NCBI GenBank assembly: GCA_963664365.1
Contig: OY761144.1
Location: 1,488,001-1,552,000 of the forward strand
Length of the DNA: 64,000 nucleotides
Source: VXRN01 sp963664365
GTDB lineage: Bacteria > Chloroflexota > Dehalococcoidia > Lucifugimonadales > UBA1123
Direction of reading: 5' to 3'
Shown: positions 40,658-49,647 of the stretch, one piece after another
Numbering within the stretch: the stretch's first letter is position 1
How the letters are laid out: each line of letters starts with the position of its first letter
The notes under the pieces: model-generated
Told to the model about the DNA's origin: nothing
The model's database searches: none
What the model saw: only the letters and a program-made list of their open reading frames with translations
Program-made: the position numbers and the translations under genes

Positions 40658-43198
40658 TCACGCGGCGAATTGGTTTAGGGAGACGTAGTCCATGATGTAC
40701 TCGCGGACGAGGCTACGGTACCGCTGGGGCACGGCGCGGTAGTCATTGATGGAGAATCCGGGGTTTGTCGCGAGGGAGGCAAACTGGCGGGTGTCTATGA
40801 TTCTCCTGACTTCCTCACTGGTTACGTAGGCCTTGAAGTACGTCTTGACGGCAGTGACATCCCGGGGACTGGGCGGCGCGTGGTCGGTGACGAACTTGGC
40901 GAACTCCTCTTCCAGAAGCTCGTCTTTGGACTTGAACCCGGTAATCAGCCCCAGCGCGCGCTCGACGAACTCGCGAATTGTCACGCGGCGATCGACGGAC
41001 GTCGCGCTCCGCAGCCTTTCCAGGTTGTAGAAATCCTCCGGCTTGTCGAATATCTCGCTCCTGACATGGTCGCTGACGATGCCCCATTGCCCGGCCTCGG
41101 CGGCCGCCTTGATAATCTCGTCGTCCCGTACTTGGTCTGCGAACCTGTCGAACAGCATCCGGTCAACCTTCATGCCGGACGCTCCAACCTGCTCCTCGCT
41201 GATTTCGGCGAGAACGTCCGGCCCCAGGTATTCGTAGCCATGGACGGTGACCGGGCCAAAATCGACGCCCCCGTTGCTCGGCTCTCGCCGCTTCCGCGGT
41301 GGCAGCTTCAGAACCTGGTCGTAGTCGAACTCTTCCTCGAAGTACTCGCAGTTGCCGAAGAAGTCGAACAGCTTGAAGGTCGTCTTCTCTGCTGCGTCCA
41401 CGTCTATGTTGGCATCGCGTCCGCGGAACTGGTCGAGGAAGTTGTGCTTTCGGGTGCCGCGCCCCTTGATCTGAACGAAGTCGGTCGGCGAGAAGATTGG
41501 GCAGAACAGGCCGAGGTTCAGAATGTCGGTGCAGTCGTAGCCGGTGGTCATCATGCCGACGGTCACGCAGACGCGGGCCTTGCTGGTGCGGTACTCAGGC
41601 GAGGCGTTGCCGGAGCCGAGCAGGTTGTTGTTGGCGAAGTTGACGGTGAAGCGCTGGGCGTCGGGGATATGCGACGTGACCTGCACGGCGAAGTCGGACT
41701 GGTACTTGCCGGGGAACTTGGCGTCCGCGATCTCGTTGAGAACCTGAGTCAGTTTGGCCGCGTGGTTCTGGCTGACGGCGAACACTATGGACTTTCCGAT
41801 CTCCCCGCTTATCGGATCGCGCAGCGCGTTCTCAATGAACGTCCGGCAGAACAGCTTATTGGTAGCCTCTGAGAAGAAATCGCGCTCGAAGTCGCGCTTC
41901 TTAAACGCCTCCTCCTGGTACTCGCCCGCGTCGTCGGTGAACGACACGATGAAACCCTTGTCAGCAAGAAGCTGCGTTGTCACGTCAGTGCGTGCATCGA
42001 CGAGGGTTGGGCTGATGAGATACCCGTCTCGCACGCCATCGATGAGCGAGTACCGGTAGGTAGGTTCTCCGCTCTCGCACCCGAAGGTGCGGTAGGTATC
42101 GAGCATGAGCCTGCGCTCGATCTCTCGCGGGTCACGGACATTCGGGCCGAGCGTACCCGTGCCTCTTAGGTAGTCGCGGGGAGTCGCCGTCAAGCCGAGC
42201 TTGTAGCCGACGAAGTAGTCGAAGACGGAACGCGCGTTGCCGCTTATGGAACGGTGGGCCTCGTCGGAGATCACGAGATCGAAGTCCGTAGGCGAAAATA
42301 GGGACTGGTACTTGTTGTTGAACAGCAGAGACTGGACGGTGGTGACGACTATCTCTGCATGGCGCCAGTCGTCGCGCCTCTCCTTGTAGATGACGGTATC
42401 GAAATCGTTGGAGAGGTAGTCGTTGAAGGCGCGGTCCGCTTGGCCTTCCAGTTCCAGCCTATCCACGAGGAACAGCGCCCGGCTCGCGTTGCCGGTTCTA
42501 AGGAACAGCTTGATCACGGCGGCGGCTACCAGCGTCTTTCCGGCGCCGGTAGCCATCTCGAACAGGAACCTGTCTCCGCCGTCCTGCACGGCCCGTTGAA
42601 GACTGCGGACGGCGCGAATCTGATAGTCCCGCAGGAATCTGAGGCCGTTGGCCCGAATGAATACCGGACGCTCCGCATCGTTCTTCCAGGCGGCCTCAGA
42701 GGCGTAACCGGGCCTCTGTGTGAGCGCGATATAGTCGTCGCCAACTTGCTCGTTGATTAGCCGTAAAGGGTTGGGCTTGACCTTGTCGTACCCGGTGACC
42801 GAGTCGGGAGACGGAAAGACGCTGATAATGTGCGGGTTGCCGCGTTCGAGGTCCCAGAAGTAATGAAGGTTGCCATTGGACAGGATGACGAATCGGCAGT
42901 TCTGCGATCTGGCGTACCTTCTGGCCTGTTCCTTGCCGGTCAGCGGGTTGTGGTCCTCAGACTTGGCTTCGAGCACGACGAGGGGAAATCCCCTGGAGTC
43001 GAGCAGCAGAAAGTCGACGAATCCCCTACCTGTCTTCTCGAAGTCCTCTCCGAGGGCGTCGAGGTCGTTACTGCTTATCTCGACGTGCTGTTCGAGTCGG
43101 ATGTTGGCGGGCCGATCTCCTTCCGGGAAGAAGCGCCAGCCGCTCTTTTCGAGCAGCCGGTTGATCTTGATGCGCGCCGTCGCCTCGTTCATGCGCAT
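40658..43198 (-). CDS. hsdR: Type I restriction endonuclease subunit R
   Basis: 846 aa. The N-terminal nuclease core is D62-F-L-L-L...E77-A-K79 (PD-ExK). A helicase motor follows: Walker A ATGAGKT near residues 216-222, DEAH box ISDEAHRSI, LTATP, then VTVGMMTTGYDCTDI and QIKGRGTRKH as motifs V and VI. The C-terminal helical part binds the modification complex. It translocates and cuts foreign DNA lacking the methyl mark. It starts 4 nt after the yebC stop. Confidence 0.93.
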   Translation of the reverse strand: MRMNEATARIKINRLLEKSGWRFFPEGDRPANIRLEQHVEISSNDLDALGEDFEKTGRGFVDFLLLDSRGFPLVVLEAKSEDHNPLTGKEQARRYARSQNCRFVILSNGNLHYFWDLERGNPHIISVFPSPDSVTGYDKVKPNPLRLINEQVGDDYIALTQRPGYASEAAWKNDAERPVFIRANGLRFLRDYQIRAVRSLQRAVQDGGDRFLFEMATGAGKTLVAAAVIKLFLRTGNASRALFLVDRLELEGQADRAFNDYLSNDFDTVIYKERRDDWRHAEIVVTTVQSLLFNNKYQSLFSPTDFDLVISDEAHRSISGNARSVFDYFVGYKLGLTATPRDYLRGTGTLGPNVRDPREIERRLMLDTYRTFGCESGEPTYRYSLIDGVRDGYLISPTLVDARTDVTTQLLADKGFIVSFTDDAGEYQEEAFKKRDFERDFFSEATNKLFCRTFIENALRDPISGEIGKSIVFAVSQNHAAKLTQVLNEIADAKFPGKYQSDFAVQVTSHIPDAQRFTVNFANNNLLGSGNASPEYRTSKARVCVTVGMMTTGYDCTDILNLGLFCPIFSPTDFVQIKGRGTRKHNFLDQFRGRDANIDVDAAEKTTFKLFDFFGNCEYFEEEFDYDQVLKLPPRKRREPSNGGVDFGPVTVHGYEYLGPDVLAEISEEQVGASGMKVDRMLFDRFADQVRDDEIIKAAAEAGQWGIVSDHVRSEIFDKPEDFYNLERLRSATSVDRRVTIREFVERALGLITGFKSKDELLEEEFAKFVTDHAPPSPRDVTAVKTYFKAYVTSEEVRRIIDTRQFASLATNPGFSINDYRAVPQRYRSLVREYIMDYVSLNQFAA

Positions 43199-43202
43199 TC
43201 AG

Positions 43203-43958
43203 CTACCCGCCCTCATAATTCGCCAGCGCCTCGTCGGGGAAGTCGGCGTTGGAGTATATCTTCTGGACGTCGTCGAGCTCTTCTAGCTGGTCTAGCAGCC
43301 TGAGTATCTGCCCGGCGGCGCGGGTGTCGAGCGGCACGGTGTGGCTGGGTATCAGGGAGACCTCAGAGGAGCTTATGGAGGCGTCGTTCGACTCCAGCGC
43401 GCTGCGCACCTCTTCCAAGGTCTCGGGCGTCGAGAATAGCTGGAGCGTAGAATCGTAGGAGTCGAAGTCGTCGGCGCCGGCGTCGATAGCCACCAGCGCC
43501 AGGTCTTCAGCCTCGTCCTCCGACGCATCCACGGTGATGACGCCCTTCTTCTCGAACTGCCACGCCACCGCCCCGGACTCGGCGAGGTTGCCGCCCGCTC
43601 GGGTTAGCGTGGTGCGAACGTCGGAGACCGTGCGGTTGCGGTTGTCGGTGAGGGTTTCGAGCATTATGGCGACGCCGCCGGGTCCGTAGCCCTCGTAGAT
43701 CGCCTCGATCATCTGGACGCCGTCGTCGGACTCGCCTGTGCCGCGCTTGATGGCGCGTTCGATGTTGTCGTTGGGCATGTTGGCGTCCTTGGCGCGCTGG
43801 ACGGCCATCCTGAGCCTGAAGTTGGCGCCCGGGTCCCCGCCGCCCTGCCGCGCCGCCACGATGACCTCTCGCGCCAGCCTGGTGAACAGCTTGCCGCGCC
43901 GATGGTCGGTGACGGCCTTAGCGTGCTTGATCTGTGCCCACTTGGAATGTCCCGCCAT
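43203..43958 (-). CDS. yebC: YebC/PmpR family protein
   Basis: 251 aa. MAGHSKWAQIKHAKAVTDHRRGKLFTRLAREVIVAARQGG is the signature N-terminus (MAGHSKWxxIKHxK), with DANMPNDNIERAIKRGTG and YEGYGPGGVAIMLETLTDNRNRT following. Members regulate transcription and/or help ribosomes through difficult sequences. It usually neighbours ruvC; here the two are about 8 kb apart because of the restriction island. Confidence 0.95.
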   Translation of the reverse strand: MAGHSKWAQIKHAKAVTDHRRGKLFTRLAREVIVAARQGGGDPGANFRLRMAVQRAKDANMPNDNIERAIKRGTGESDDGVQMIEAIYEGYGPGGVAIMLETLTDNRNRTVSDVRTTLTRAGGNLAESGAVAWQFEKKGVITVDASEDEAEDLALVAIDAGADDFDSYDSTLQLFSTPETLEEVRSALESNDASISSSEVSLIPSHTVPLDTRAAGQILRLLDQLEELDDVQKIYSNADFPDEALANYEGG

Positions 43959-44112
43959 GTCGAACCTCCGGGCGAGTCGCGCGCTGTGCTGGCGCAGATG
44001 GTAGTGGGGCAGATTCTAGCATGGGGTTAGAGGGCGGTCAAAAGCGCGGTTGGCTTTGTGCGTCAACAATGGTGGATAATGAACTTTCCGGCAAAAGGAA
44101 GGGAGACCCTAG

Positions 44113-44172
44113 ATGACCACTCACAGGTTCGATGCCATATTGGAGCGCCCGGACATGAGAGGCGCAGGCTGA
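44113..44172 (+). CDS. 19-residue ORF: DUF1905-like remnant or leader peptide
   Basis: MTTHRFDAILERPDMRGAG follows a good AAGGGAG ribosome-binding site and ends 24 nt before the ABC ATPase ATG. The words resemble the N-terminus of DUF1905-type proteins, so it is probably a truncated gene; a leader peptide is the alternative. Confidence 0.3.
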   Translation: MTTHRFDAILERPDMRGAG

Positions 44173-44195
44173 AGTCGTGAGCGGGGTCTCTTTCC

Positions 44196-45182
44196 ATGCC
44201 TCAGATCGTCGTTGAGAATCTGGTCAAACGCTTTAGGGTTGCGGAGCGCAGGCCCGGCATTTGGGGCGCGCTGCGCGGCGTGGCCCGCCGTCGCTACCAC
44301 ACGGTCGATGCGCTGGACGGGGTCTCGTTCACGATAGAACCCGGCGAACTCGTGGGGTACATAGGCCCGAATGGAGCGGGTAAATCCACCACGGTCAAGA
44401 TCATCTCCGGCATCCTAGTACCGGACTCGGGCAGGTGCGAGATACTGGGCCGCGTACCATGGAGAGAGCGGGAAGCGCACGTCGCCGACATCGGCGTGGT
44501 CTTTGGCCAGCGGACACAACTGTGGTGGGACCTGCCTGTCATCGAGTCGTTCGACCTCTTGCGGGACATCTACCGCGTTCCTCGAACGGAGTACGCATGC
44601 AACCGGGACGAACTAATCGACGCCCTAGACCTGCAATCGCTTCTGAACGTGCCCGTGCGCCAACTCAGCTTGGGTCAGCGCATGCGGTGCGATCTCGCGG
44701 CGGCGCTGCTGCACTCGCCCTCAATACTGTTCCTAGATGAGCCGACGATTGGGCTGGACGCGGTTTCCAAGTTGGCGTTCCGCGACTTCATCCGGCAGTT
44801 CAATGAGGAGCGAGGGGTCACGGTCATCCTGACGACGCACGATATGGACGACATCGAGGCGCTATGCGACAGGGTAATCGTAATAAGCAACGGCCGGATA
44901 CTGTCGGACGGCACGCTGGAGGAACTCCGGGGCCGGATTGCGAGTGCGCGTAGGCTGATCGTAGATCTAGTGGACGCAAGCGCGGAGGTGGCGGACCCGG
45001 ATGCCGTAGTCACGTTCCGCGACGGCCCCCGTGTTCATCTGAGCTTCGACCCCGAGGAAGTATCGGCGGCAGATCTGATTGCGCGTGTGACCTCAGCCCA
45101 CCCGGTGCGTGATCTATTCGTTGAGAATCCTCCGATCGAGGAGATAATCGCGCGGATCTACGAGATGGAGGAGCGGGAGTGA
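44196..45182 (+). CDS. ABC transporter ATP-binding protein (ABC-2 exporter)
   Basis: 328 aa. Walker A GPNGAGKST, Q-loop in VVFGQRTQLWWDLPV, signature LSLGQRMRCDLAAALLHSP, Walker B ILFLDEPTIGLD and H-loop TTHDMDDIEAL. The GQRTQLWWDLP phrase is characteristic of the ATPase that pairs with DUF990-type permeases. Its stop overlaps the first permease start (GTGA), so the three genes form an operon. Confidence 0.93.
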   Translation: MPQIVVENLVKRFRVAERRPGIWGALRGVARRRYHTVDALDGVSFTIEPGELVGYIGPNGAGKSTTVKIISGILVPDSGRCEILGRVPWREREAHVADIGVVFGQRTQLWWDLPVIESFDLLRDIYRVPRTEYACNRDELIDALDLQSLLNVPVRQLSLGQRMRCDLAAALLHSPSILFLDEPTIGLDAVSKLAFRDFIRQFNEERGVTVILTTHDMDDIEALCDRVIVISNGRILSDGTLEELRGRIASARRLIVDLVDASAEVADPDAVVTFRDGPRVHLSFDPEEVSAADLIARVTSAHPVRDLFVENPPIEEIIARIYEMEERE

Positions 45183-45970
45183 TCAGCTACTGGGCGGTTC
45201 TGAGCGCGCGGTTCAGGGCGCTGCTTCAGTATAGGGCAGCCGCGCTTGCGGGCCTCGGCACGCAGCTCTTCTGGGGCCTCATTCGGGTCATGATCTTCCA
45301 GGCGTTCTTTCGCTCAACGACCGCCGAGCAGCCGATGGCTCTCGACGACGTTCTCACCTACGTCTGGCTCGGGCAGGCGTTCCTCGCACTGCTGCCCTGG
45401 AATATCGACTCCGATTTGCGGACGCTGATCCGTACCGGTGGTGTGGGCTACGAGTTGCTGCGGCCCGTCGATCTGTATGGATTCTGGTATTTCCGCGCGC
45501 TGGCATGGCGCACCGCCCCGACGTTGATGCGTGGCGTGCCGCTGATCGCCTTCGCGGGCATATTCATGGGCATGGACGCTCCGGCGTCGTGGGCCGCGGC
45601 GGGAGCATTCGCGGTGGCGATGATCGGCGCCATCCTGCTCAGCAGCGCGATCACGACGCTGTTCAACATCACCATGATGTGGACTATATCTGGCGAAGGC
45701 GTATTCGCGCTTGTAGGCGGCGGTGTCAGTATCCTGTCTGGAATGATCATCCCGATTCCGCTGTTCCCGGAGTGGGCGCAGCCGGCGCTGAACATCCTGC
45801 CATTCAGAGGCGTAGTCGATACGCCGTACCGCTTCTACCTCGGCCACGTCCCGGCCGCCGACCTTCCGCTGCACCTGGCGCACCAACTGGCGTGGGTCGT
45901 GGCGATCATACTGCTCGGACGCTGGCTGCTGTCGCGCGGGCTGCGGCGGCTGGTGGTCCAGGGGGGATGA
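45179..45970 (+). CDS. ABC-2 family permease
   Basis: 263 aa with about six membrane helices, for instance AALAGLGTQLFWGLIRVMIFQAFF, AAAGAFAVAMIGAILLSSAITTLFNI and VFALVGGGVSILSGMIIPIPLFPEWAQPALNILPFRGVVDTPYRFYLG. It is one half of a heterodimeric exporter with the next gene and overlaps both neighbours. Confidence 0.88.
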   Translation: MISYWAVLSARFRALLQYRAAALAGLGTQLFWGLIRVMIFQAFFRSTTAEQPMALDDVLTYVWLGQAFLALLPWNIDSDLRTLIRTGGVGYELLRPVDLYGFWYFRALAWRTAPTLMRGVPLIAFAGIFMGMDAPASWAAAGAFAVAMIGAILLSSAITTLFNITMMWTISGEGVFALVGGGVSILSGMIIPIPLFPEWAQPALNILPFRGVVDTPYRFYLGHVPAADLPLHLAHQLAWVVAIILLGRWLLSRGLRRLVVQGG

Positions 45971-46779
45971 TAGCCATGCTCGACACGCTCTACTTGTACG
46001 GACGCTTTCTGTCGGTCTCGGTACGGAGCCAGATGCAGTACCGCGCGTCGTTCGCCATGCTCGCCGTGGGGCACACAATCACGACCGGGCTAGAGTTCGT
46101 GGCTATCCTCGTGCTGTTCGACAGGTTCGGAACTCTCGTCGGGTGGAGTCTGCGCGAGGTGGCGTTCATCTACGGAGTGGTCAACATCTCGTTCTCGTTT
46201 GCCGACGCCATGTCAAGGGGCTTCGACATGTTCGGCGCGATGGTCAAATCGGGCGACTTCGACCGTCTGCTCACGCGCCCACGATCAACTGCGCTCCAAC
46301 TCGCCGGACAGGAGTTGACGCTGAGACGGGTCGGCAGGTTCGCGCAGGGTCTGGCGGCGCTGGTGTGGGCCTGTTTCGGGCTGGACATAGATTGGTCCGT
46401 GATCAAGGTCGGGCTGCTGCTCGGCGCGGTGGCGGGAGGGGCTTGCCTGTTCTCGGGCCTGATCGTGCTCCAGGCGACGCTGGCGTTCTGGACCACCGAG
46501 ACGCTGGAGATAATGAACACGGTGACCTACGGCGGCGTGGAGACGACCCAGTATCCAATGAACATCTATCGTCCGTGGTTCAGGGGGTTATTCACCTTCG
46601 TCGTGCCGCTGGCGTGCGTGAGCTACTTCCCATCGCTTGCGATCATGGGTGTGGAGGATCCACTTGGGTCGCCCGTCTGGTTCCAGTACATAGCCCCGGC
46701 CATAGGCGTCGGCTTTCTGCTGGTCGCGCTACGGGTGTGGAACTTCGGAGTCCGCCACTATATGTCAACGGGGAGCTAG
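45967..46779 (+). CDS. ABC-2 family permease (DUF990 type)
   Basis: 270 aa from ATG 45967, overlapping the preceding stop as ATGA. LREVAFIYGVVNISFSFADAMSRGFDMFGAMVKSGDFDRLLTRPRSTALQLAG is the signature region of the DUF990/ABC-2_3 permease family. About six hydrophobic helices. It forms the exporter with the previous permease and ATPase; the substrate is unknown. Confidence 0.9.
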   Translation: MIAMLDTLYLYGRFLSVSVRSQMQYRASFAMLAVGHTITTGLEFVAILVLFDRFGTLVGWSLREVAFIYGVVNISFSFADAMSRGFDMFGAMVKSGDFDRLLTRPRSTALQLAGQELTLRRVGRFAQGLAALVWACFGLDIDWSVIKVGLLLGAVAGGACLFSGLIVLQATLAFWTTETLEIMNTVTYGGVETTQYPMNIYRPWFRGLFTFVVPLACVSYFPSLAIMGVEDPLGSPVWFQYIAPAIGVGFLLVALRVWNFGVRHYMSTGS

Positions 46780-46816
46780 GGGCGCTGTTTGGTTATTCCA
46801 CGTAATCGAAAACGGG

Positions 46817-46845
46817 TTACCGCCGGTTACACCATATGCTATAAT
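46817..46845 (+). promoter_or_regulatory. Promoter of the NYN gene
   Basis: TTACCG, a 17-nt spacer and a perfect TATAAT (46840-46845) with an upstream TG (extended -10), about 100 nt before the start codon. Confidence 0.65.
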
Positions 46846-46852
46846 GCAGATG

Positions 46853-46926
46853 TCCCGTTAGGGATACTTGAACTGCGCCCCCGTTGGGGGTAATTGACTC
46901 AGGGCCCCGTTGGGGCCCCTTTTTTA
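46853..46926 (+). terminator. Three-hairpin leader ending in an intrinsic terminator (attenuator-like)
   Basis: Three successive hairpins share a CCC-GTT-GGG core: TCCC-GTTA-GGGA (46853-46864), CCCCC-GTT-GGGGG (46878-46890) and GGGCCCC-GTT-GGGGCCC (46902-46918). The last is followed by CCTTTTTT, a classical Rho-independent terminator. It lies between the promoter and the GAGGTGG ribosome-binding site (46932-46938), so it must be read through for the NYN gene to be expressed. Confidence 0.75.
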
Positions 46927-46947
46927 TCAGCGAGGTGGTTGGTCGAG

Positions 46948-47625
46948 ATGTCTGGAGCGTATGCTGGATTTGTCGATGCAGCTTACTTGATCAGAGAAGG
47001 CGCAAGGTCTATCAGCAAGAGATCAAGGGACGTTCGCCCTGATGCTTCGGCTGTAAGCGGATGGTTCCAATGGCTACCCAGTTCACGCTGGGTTCTCCGG
47101 GATTTTCTTCGTATTTACTGGTACGACGGAGCATTCGACCCTTCGCACTCCATGTACGCGCGGCAAAGACTCTACTTCGACGCAATCGCCCATATACCAA
47201 GAATACAGCTTAGGCTCGGCCATGTGGTAGAGCACCGATCCAAACTGGAGGGACCAATTCGCAACGCCTTGAGAAGTACCGCGAACGGCCTTGGAATCAC
47301 GCCTGATGAATTGATCTCAGAGTTCGACAAGAACTGGAAGTTTTACCCCGACCGACAACAAAAGGGAGTCGACACTCTGATCACTCTCGATATGGTGCGT
47401 CTCGCAAGTCGCTCGGCGTTTGAGGTTGCAATTGTAATATCCGGCGACCGGGACCTTGCGGAGGTGATCCGAACTGTGCAGGACTACGGTATTCGAGTGT
47501 TGATTGCCACTCCGAACCGCGCGAGTGTTGCCAGTGAAGTCCTTCAGCTTGCTGACGATGTTATCGACATCACTGAAGACGACATCCGGAAGATGTTGCC
47601 CGACCGTCCAGAGCGGATCACATAA
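46948..47625 (+). CDS. NYN-domain (PIN-like) putative RNase
   Basis: 225 aa from ATG 46948. AGFVDAAYLIREG provides the first acidic residue (F-(V/I)-D-x-x-(Y/N)-L), QKGVDTLITLDMVRLASRSAFEVAIVISGDRDLAEVIRTVQDYGIRVLIATP gives the QK-x-VD and SGDxD acidic clusters, the full NYN/LabA set. These proteins are metal-dependent RNases or RNA-binding proteins. Its expression appears controlled by the upstream attenuator, and self-cleavage of the leader is possible. Confidence 0.85.
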   Translation: MSGAYAGFVDAAYLIREGARSISKRSRDVRPDASAVSGWFQWLPSSRWVLRDFLRIYWYDGAFDPSHSMYARQRLYFDAIAHIPRIQLRLGHVVEHRSKLEGPIRNALRSTANGLGITPDELISEFDKNWKFYPDRQQKGVDTLITLDMVRLASRSAFEVAIVISGDRDLAEVIRTVQDYGIRVLIATPNRASVASEVLQLADDVIDITEDDIRKMLPDRPERIT

Positions 47626-47658
47626 TCAGGGCCCTAGACCAAGTTCAGAACAAGCCCC

Positions 47659-49122
47659 CTACCCCCGCTTGTGGAAGAAGACTACGTCGTCGGCGAAGGG
47701 CTTGTCGTAGTCTTCCGACCCGGCGAGTCCTATCTGTCCCTTGCCGGTGACTTTGTTCTTCGTGCCGTCCATTCGGGGATCGACGTACCTGTCGTACCAT
47801 GTTTCCAGGTCGGCCCTTAGCGACGCGATGCGCTCCTCGTGATTGGGGTCGTCCACAAGGTTTCGGGTCTCGAATGGGTCGTTGGCTAGGTCGTACAGTT
47901 CGTTGGGGCCGTTGGGGTAGCGGTGGACGTACTTCCAATTGTGGGTGCGGATCATGCGAGTGGGCCCGTATTCGTCGAGGACGAATACGGGCGTGTCGTC
48001 CGACATGGACTCGCCTCGCAGGACGGGGGAGAAGTCTCTGCCTGGGAGCGGTTGGTCGGAATTCGCCTCCAGGCCGACGTATCCGAGCAAGGTCGGCATG
48101 AAGTCGTACTGGCTGAGCAGCTTTTCGCAGACCAAGTCCTGGGGAACGTGGCCCGGCCTCGAGACCAGCATCGGAACCTTGACAGAGGTGTCGAACATGT
48201 TGGGAGGGTAGGTGCCGTTGCCCTTGCCCCAGATTCCATGATGACCCATGTTCATGCCGTTGTCGGAGTTGAACACCACCAGCGTGTTCTCCCTGAGTCC
48301 GTTCTGCTCCAGCCAGTCCAGCATCCTGCCGATGTTGCGGTCCATCTCCTCGACGGCGGTGAAGTAGCCGCTCAGCGCCTCTCGGCGGTTCTCGGGGGTG
48401 TCGCCGAGCGATCCGGCGGACCCCTCCTTGGCCAACTGGTTGATGTGAATTTTCTCTTCAGATAGGGAGTGGAAAGCTGTGTTCGCGTAGTGGGCATCGA
48501 ATAAGTCTGCCGGGTGGTTTTCCCTGCTCCAGGGGGCGTGCGGCGCGGTGTAGTGGACATTTAGGGAGAACGGCGCGTCGGACTCAAGCTGCGTGTCCAG
48601 GAACTCAAGCGCGTGGTCCGTGATGATGTCGGTCACGTATCCGGCCGGCTCATAAGGCTGACCGTTCTCGAACATTAACGCTCGGTAGTAGAGTCCGCCG
48701 CCCCTGGCATGGACGTTCCAGTAGTCGAATCCGAGCTGGGGGAGGCCGGAGCTGCCCAGGTGCCACTTGCCGCTAAGTCCGCAGTCGTAGCCGTTCTCGG
48801 CGAGCGCGTGGACATAAGACCTGCGTCCGGCGAGATACTCGATCTCGAGGTCGTCCTCGGGCAGGAGCTTAGAATTGCCGGCTCGCAGAAAGTCTTGGAC
48901 GCCGTGCTGGGACGGGATCTGGCCCGTGAGGATCGAGGCCCTGGCCGGAGAGCAAACGGGCGAGGCGCAGAAGAAGTTTTCAAAGCGGATGCCCGTTGCG
49001 GCGAGACGGTCGAGATTGGGTGTAGTTAGCTCGTCGTTGCCGGCGCAGCCCATGGCCCAGGCGCCCTGGTCGTCGCTGAGAATGAAGAGTATGTTGGGTG
49101 TTCGGGTGTCTCTGCTTGCCAT
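47659..49122 (-). CDS. Sulfatase (arylsulfatase A type)
   Basis: 487 aa. NILFILSDDQGAWAMGC has the metal-binding Asp pair, and C57-S-P-A-R-A-S-I-L-T-G is the sulfatase signature whose Cys is converted to formylglycine. NSDNGMNMGHHGIWGKGN supplies further metal ligands. No signal peptide is evident. It hydrolyses sulfate esters, probably from algal or host polysaccharides in this setting; the substrate is not predictable. Confidence 0.93.
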   Translation of the reverse strand: MASRDTRTPNILFILSDDQGAWAMGCAGNDELTTPNLDRLAATGIRFENFFCASPVCSPARASILTGQIPSQHGVQDFLRAGNSKLLPEDDLEIEYLAGRRSYVHALAENGYDCGLSGKWHLGSSGLPQLGFDYWNVHARGGGLYYRALMFENGQPYEPAGYVTDIITDHALEFLDTQLESDAPFSLNVHYTAPHAPWSRENHPADLFDAHYANTAFHSLSEEKIHINQLAKEGSAGSLGDTPENRREALSGYFTAVEEMDRNIGRMLDWLEQNGLRENTLVVFNSDNGMNMGHHGIWGKGNGTYPPNMFDTSVKVPMLVSRPGHVPQDLVCEKLLSQYDFMPTLLGYVGLEANSDQPLPGRDFSPVLRGESMSDDTPVFVLDEYGPTRMIRTHNWKYVHRYPNGPNELYDLANDPFETRNLVDDPNHEERIASLRADLETWYDRYVDPRMDGTKNKVTGKGQIGLAGSEDYDKPFADDVVFFHKRG

Positions 49123-49144
49123 GATGCCTCCGTGTCAGTCGTCT

Positions 49145-49357
49145 CTACGCTTGGTTGAAATCCCGCCAGTCCAGTCCGAGATTTCGGATTGCGGAACTAA
49201 GGGTGCCGATCTTCAGGTCTCTTCTTCCCCAATCTGGAAGCGGTGAACTCTGACTTGTATGCGGGTTGACCCACATCCTATGTGACCCTCGTCTTCGTTT
49301 TGTATCTTCGTAGCAGCCGAAACGGACCAGCCTTCGGGCGACCTCACGGTATCTCAA
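49145..49357 (-). CDS. hicA: HicA-type toxin (mRNA interferase)
   Basis: 70 aa. REVARRLVRFGCYEDTKRRRGSHRMWVNP has the dsRBD-like HicA fold with catalytic His26 in GSH; the usual GSHxxW follows. It ends with LSSAIRNLGLDWRDF, typical of HicA. It is translated from an ATGA overlap with hicB, antitoxin gene first. Confidence 0.85.
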   Translation of the reverse strand: MRYREVARRLVRFGCYEDTKRRRGSHRMWVNPHTSQSSPLPDWGRRDLKIGTLSSAIRNLGLDWRDFNQA

Positions 49358-49611
49358 GAAACTGTAACTGCCGGTTCAAGGGATACGGCGGGCTCTTCGG
49401 CGAACAGACCGCGCGGCAGCGGACGCTCATCTTCCACGTAGTCCTCAATGAGCATTTCGAAGACCTCCTGGATGTTTCTCAGGACTTCCTCGATTGTATT
49501 CCCTTCAGTTACCATTTCAGGGAATAGCGGGGAGGTGACGGTGAATCCGCCCTCCGGCTGCTCGTCGATGAATACGGGCACTTTTGCCGTTAGAGGTATT
49601 CTAGCGATCAT
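49354..49611 (-). CDS. hicB: HicB-type antitoxin
   Basis: 85 aa. VFIDEQPEGGFTVTSPLFPEMVTEGNTIEEVLRNIQEVFEMLIEDYVEDERPLP is the HicB RNase-H-like fold. No DNA-binding domain follows, so autoregulation may need another factor. It is coupled to hicA by a 4-nt overlap. Confidence 0.85.
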   Translation of the reverse strand: MIARIPLTAKVPVFIDEQPEGGFTVTSPLFPEMVTEGNTIEEVLRNIQEVFEMLIEDYVEDERPLPRGLFAEEPAVSLEPAVTVS

Positions 49612-49647
49612 TTGTCAACTCCCTGTGGTTGGCTCTCCCGTTGAGCC

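Noticed and set aside
40880..41872. Plus-strand ORF of 330 codons
   Set aside because: It is antisense to hsdR, which shows all nuclease and helicase motifs.
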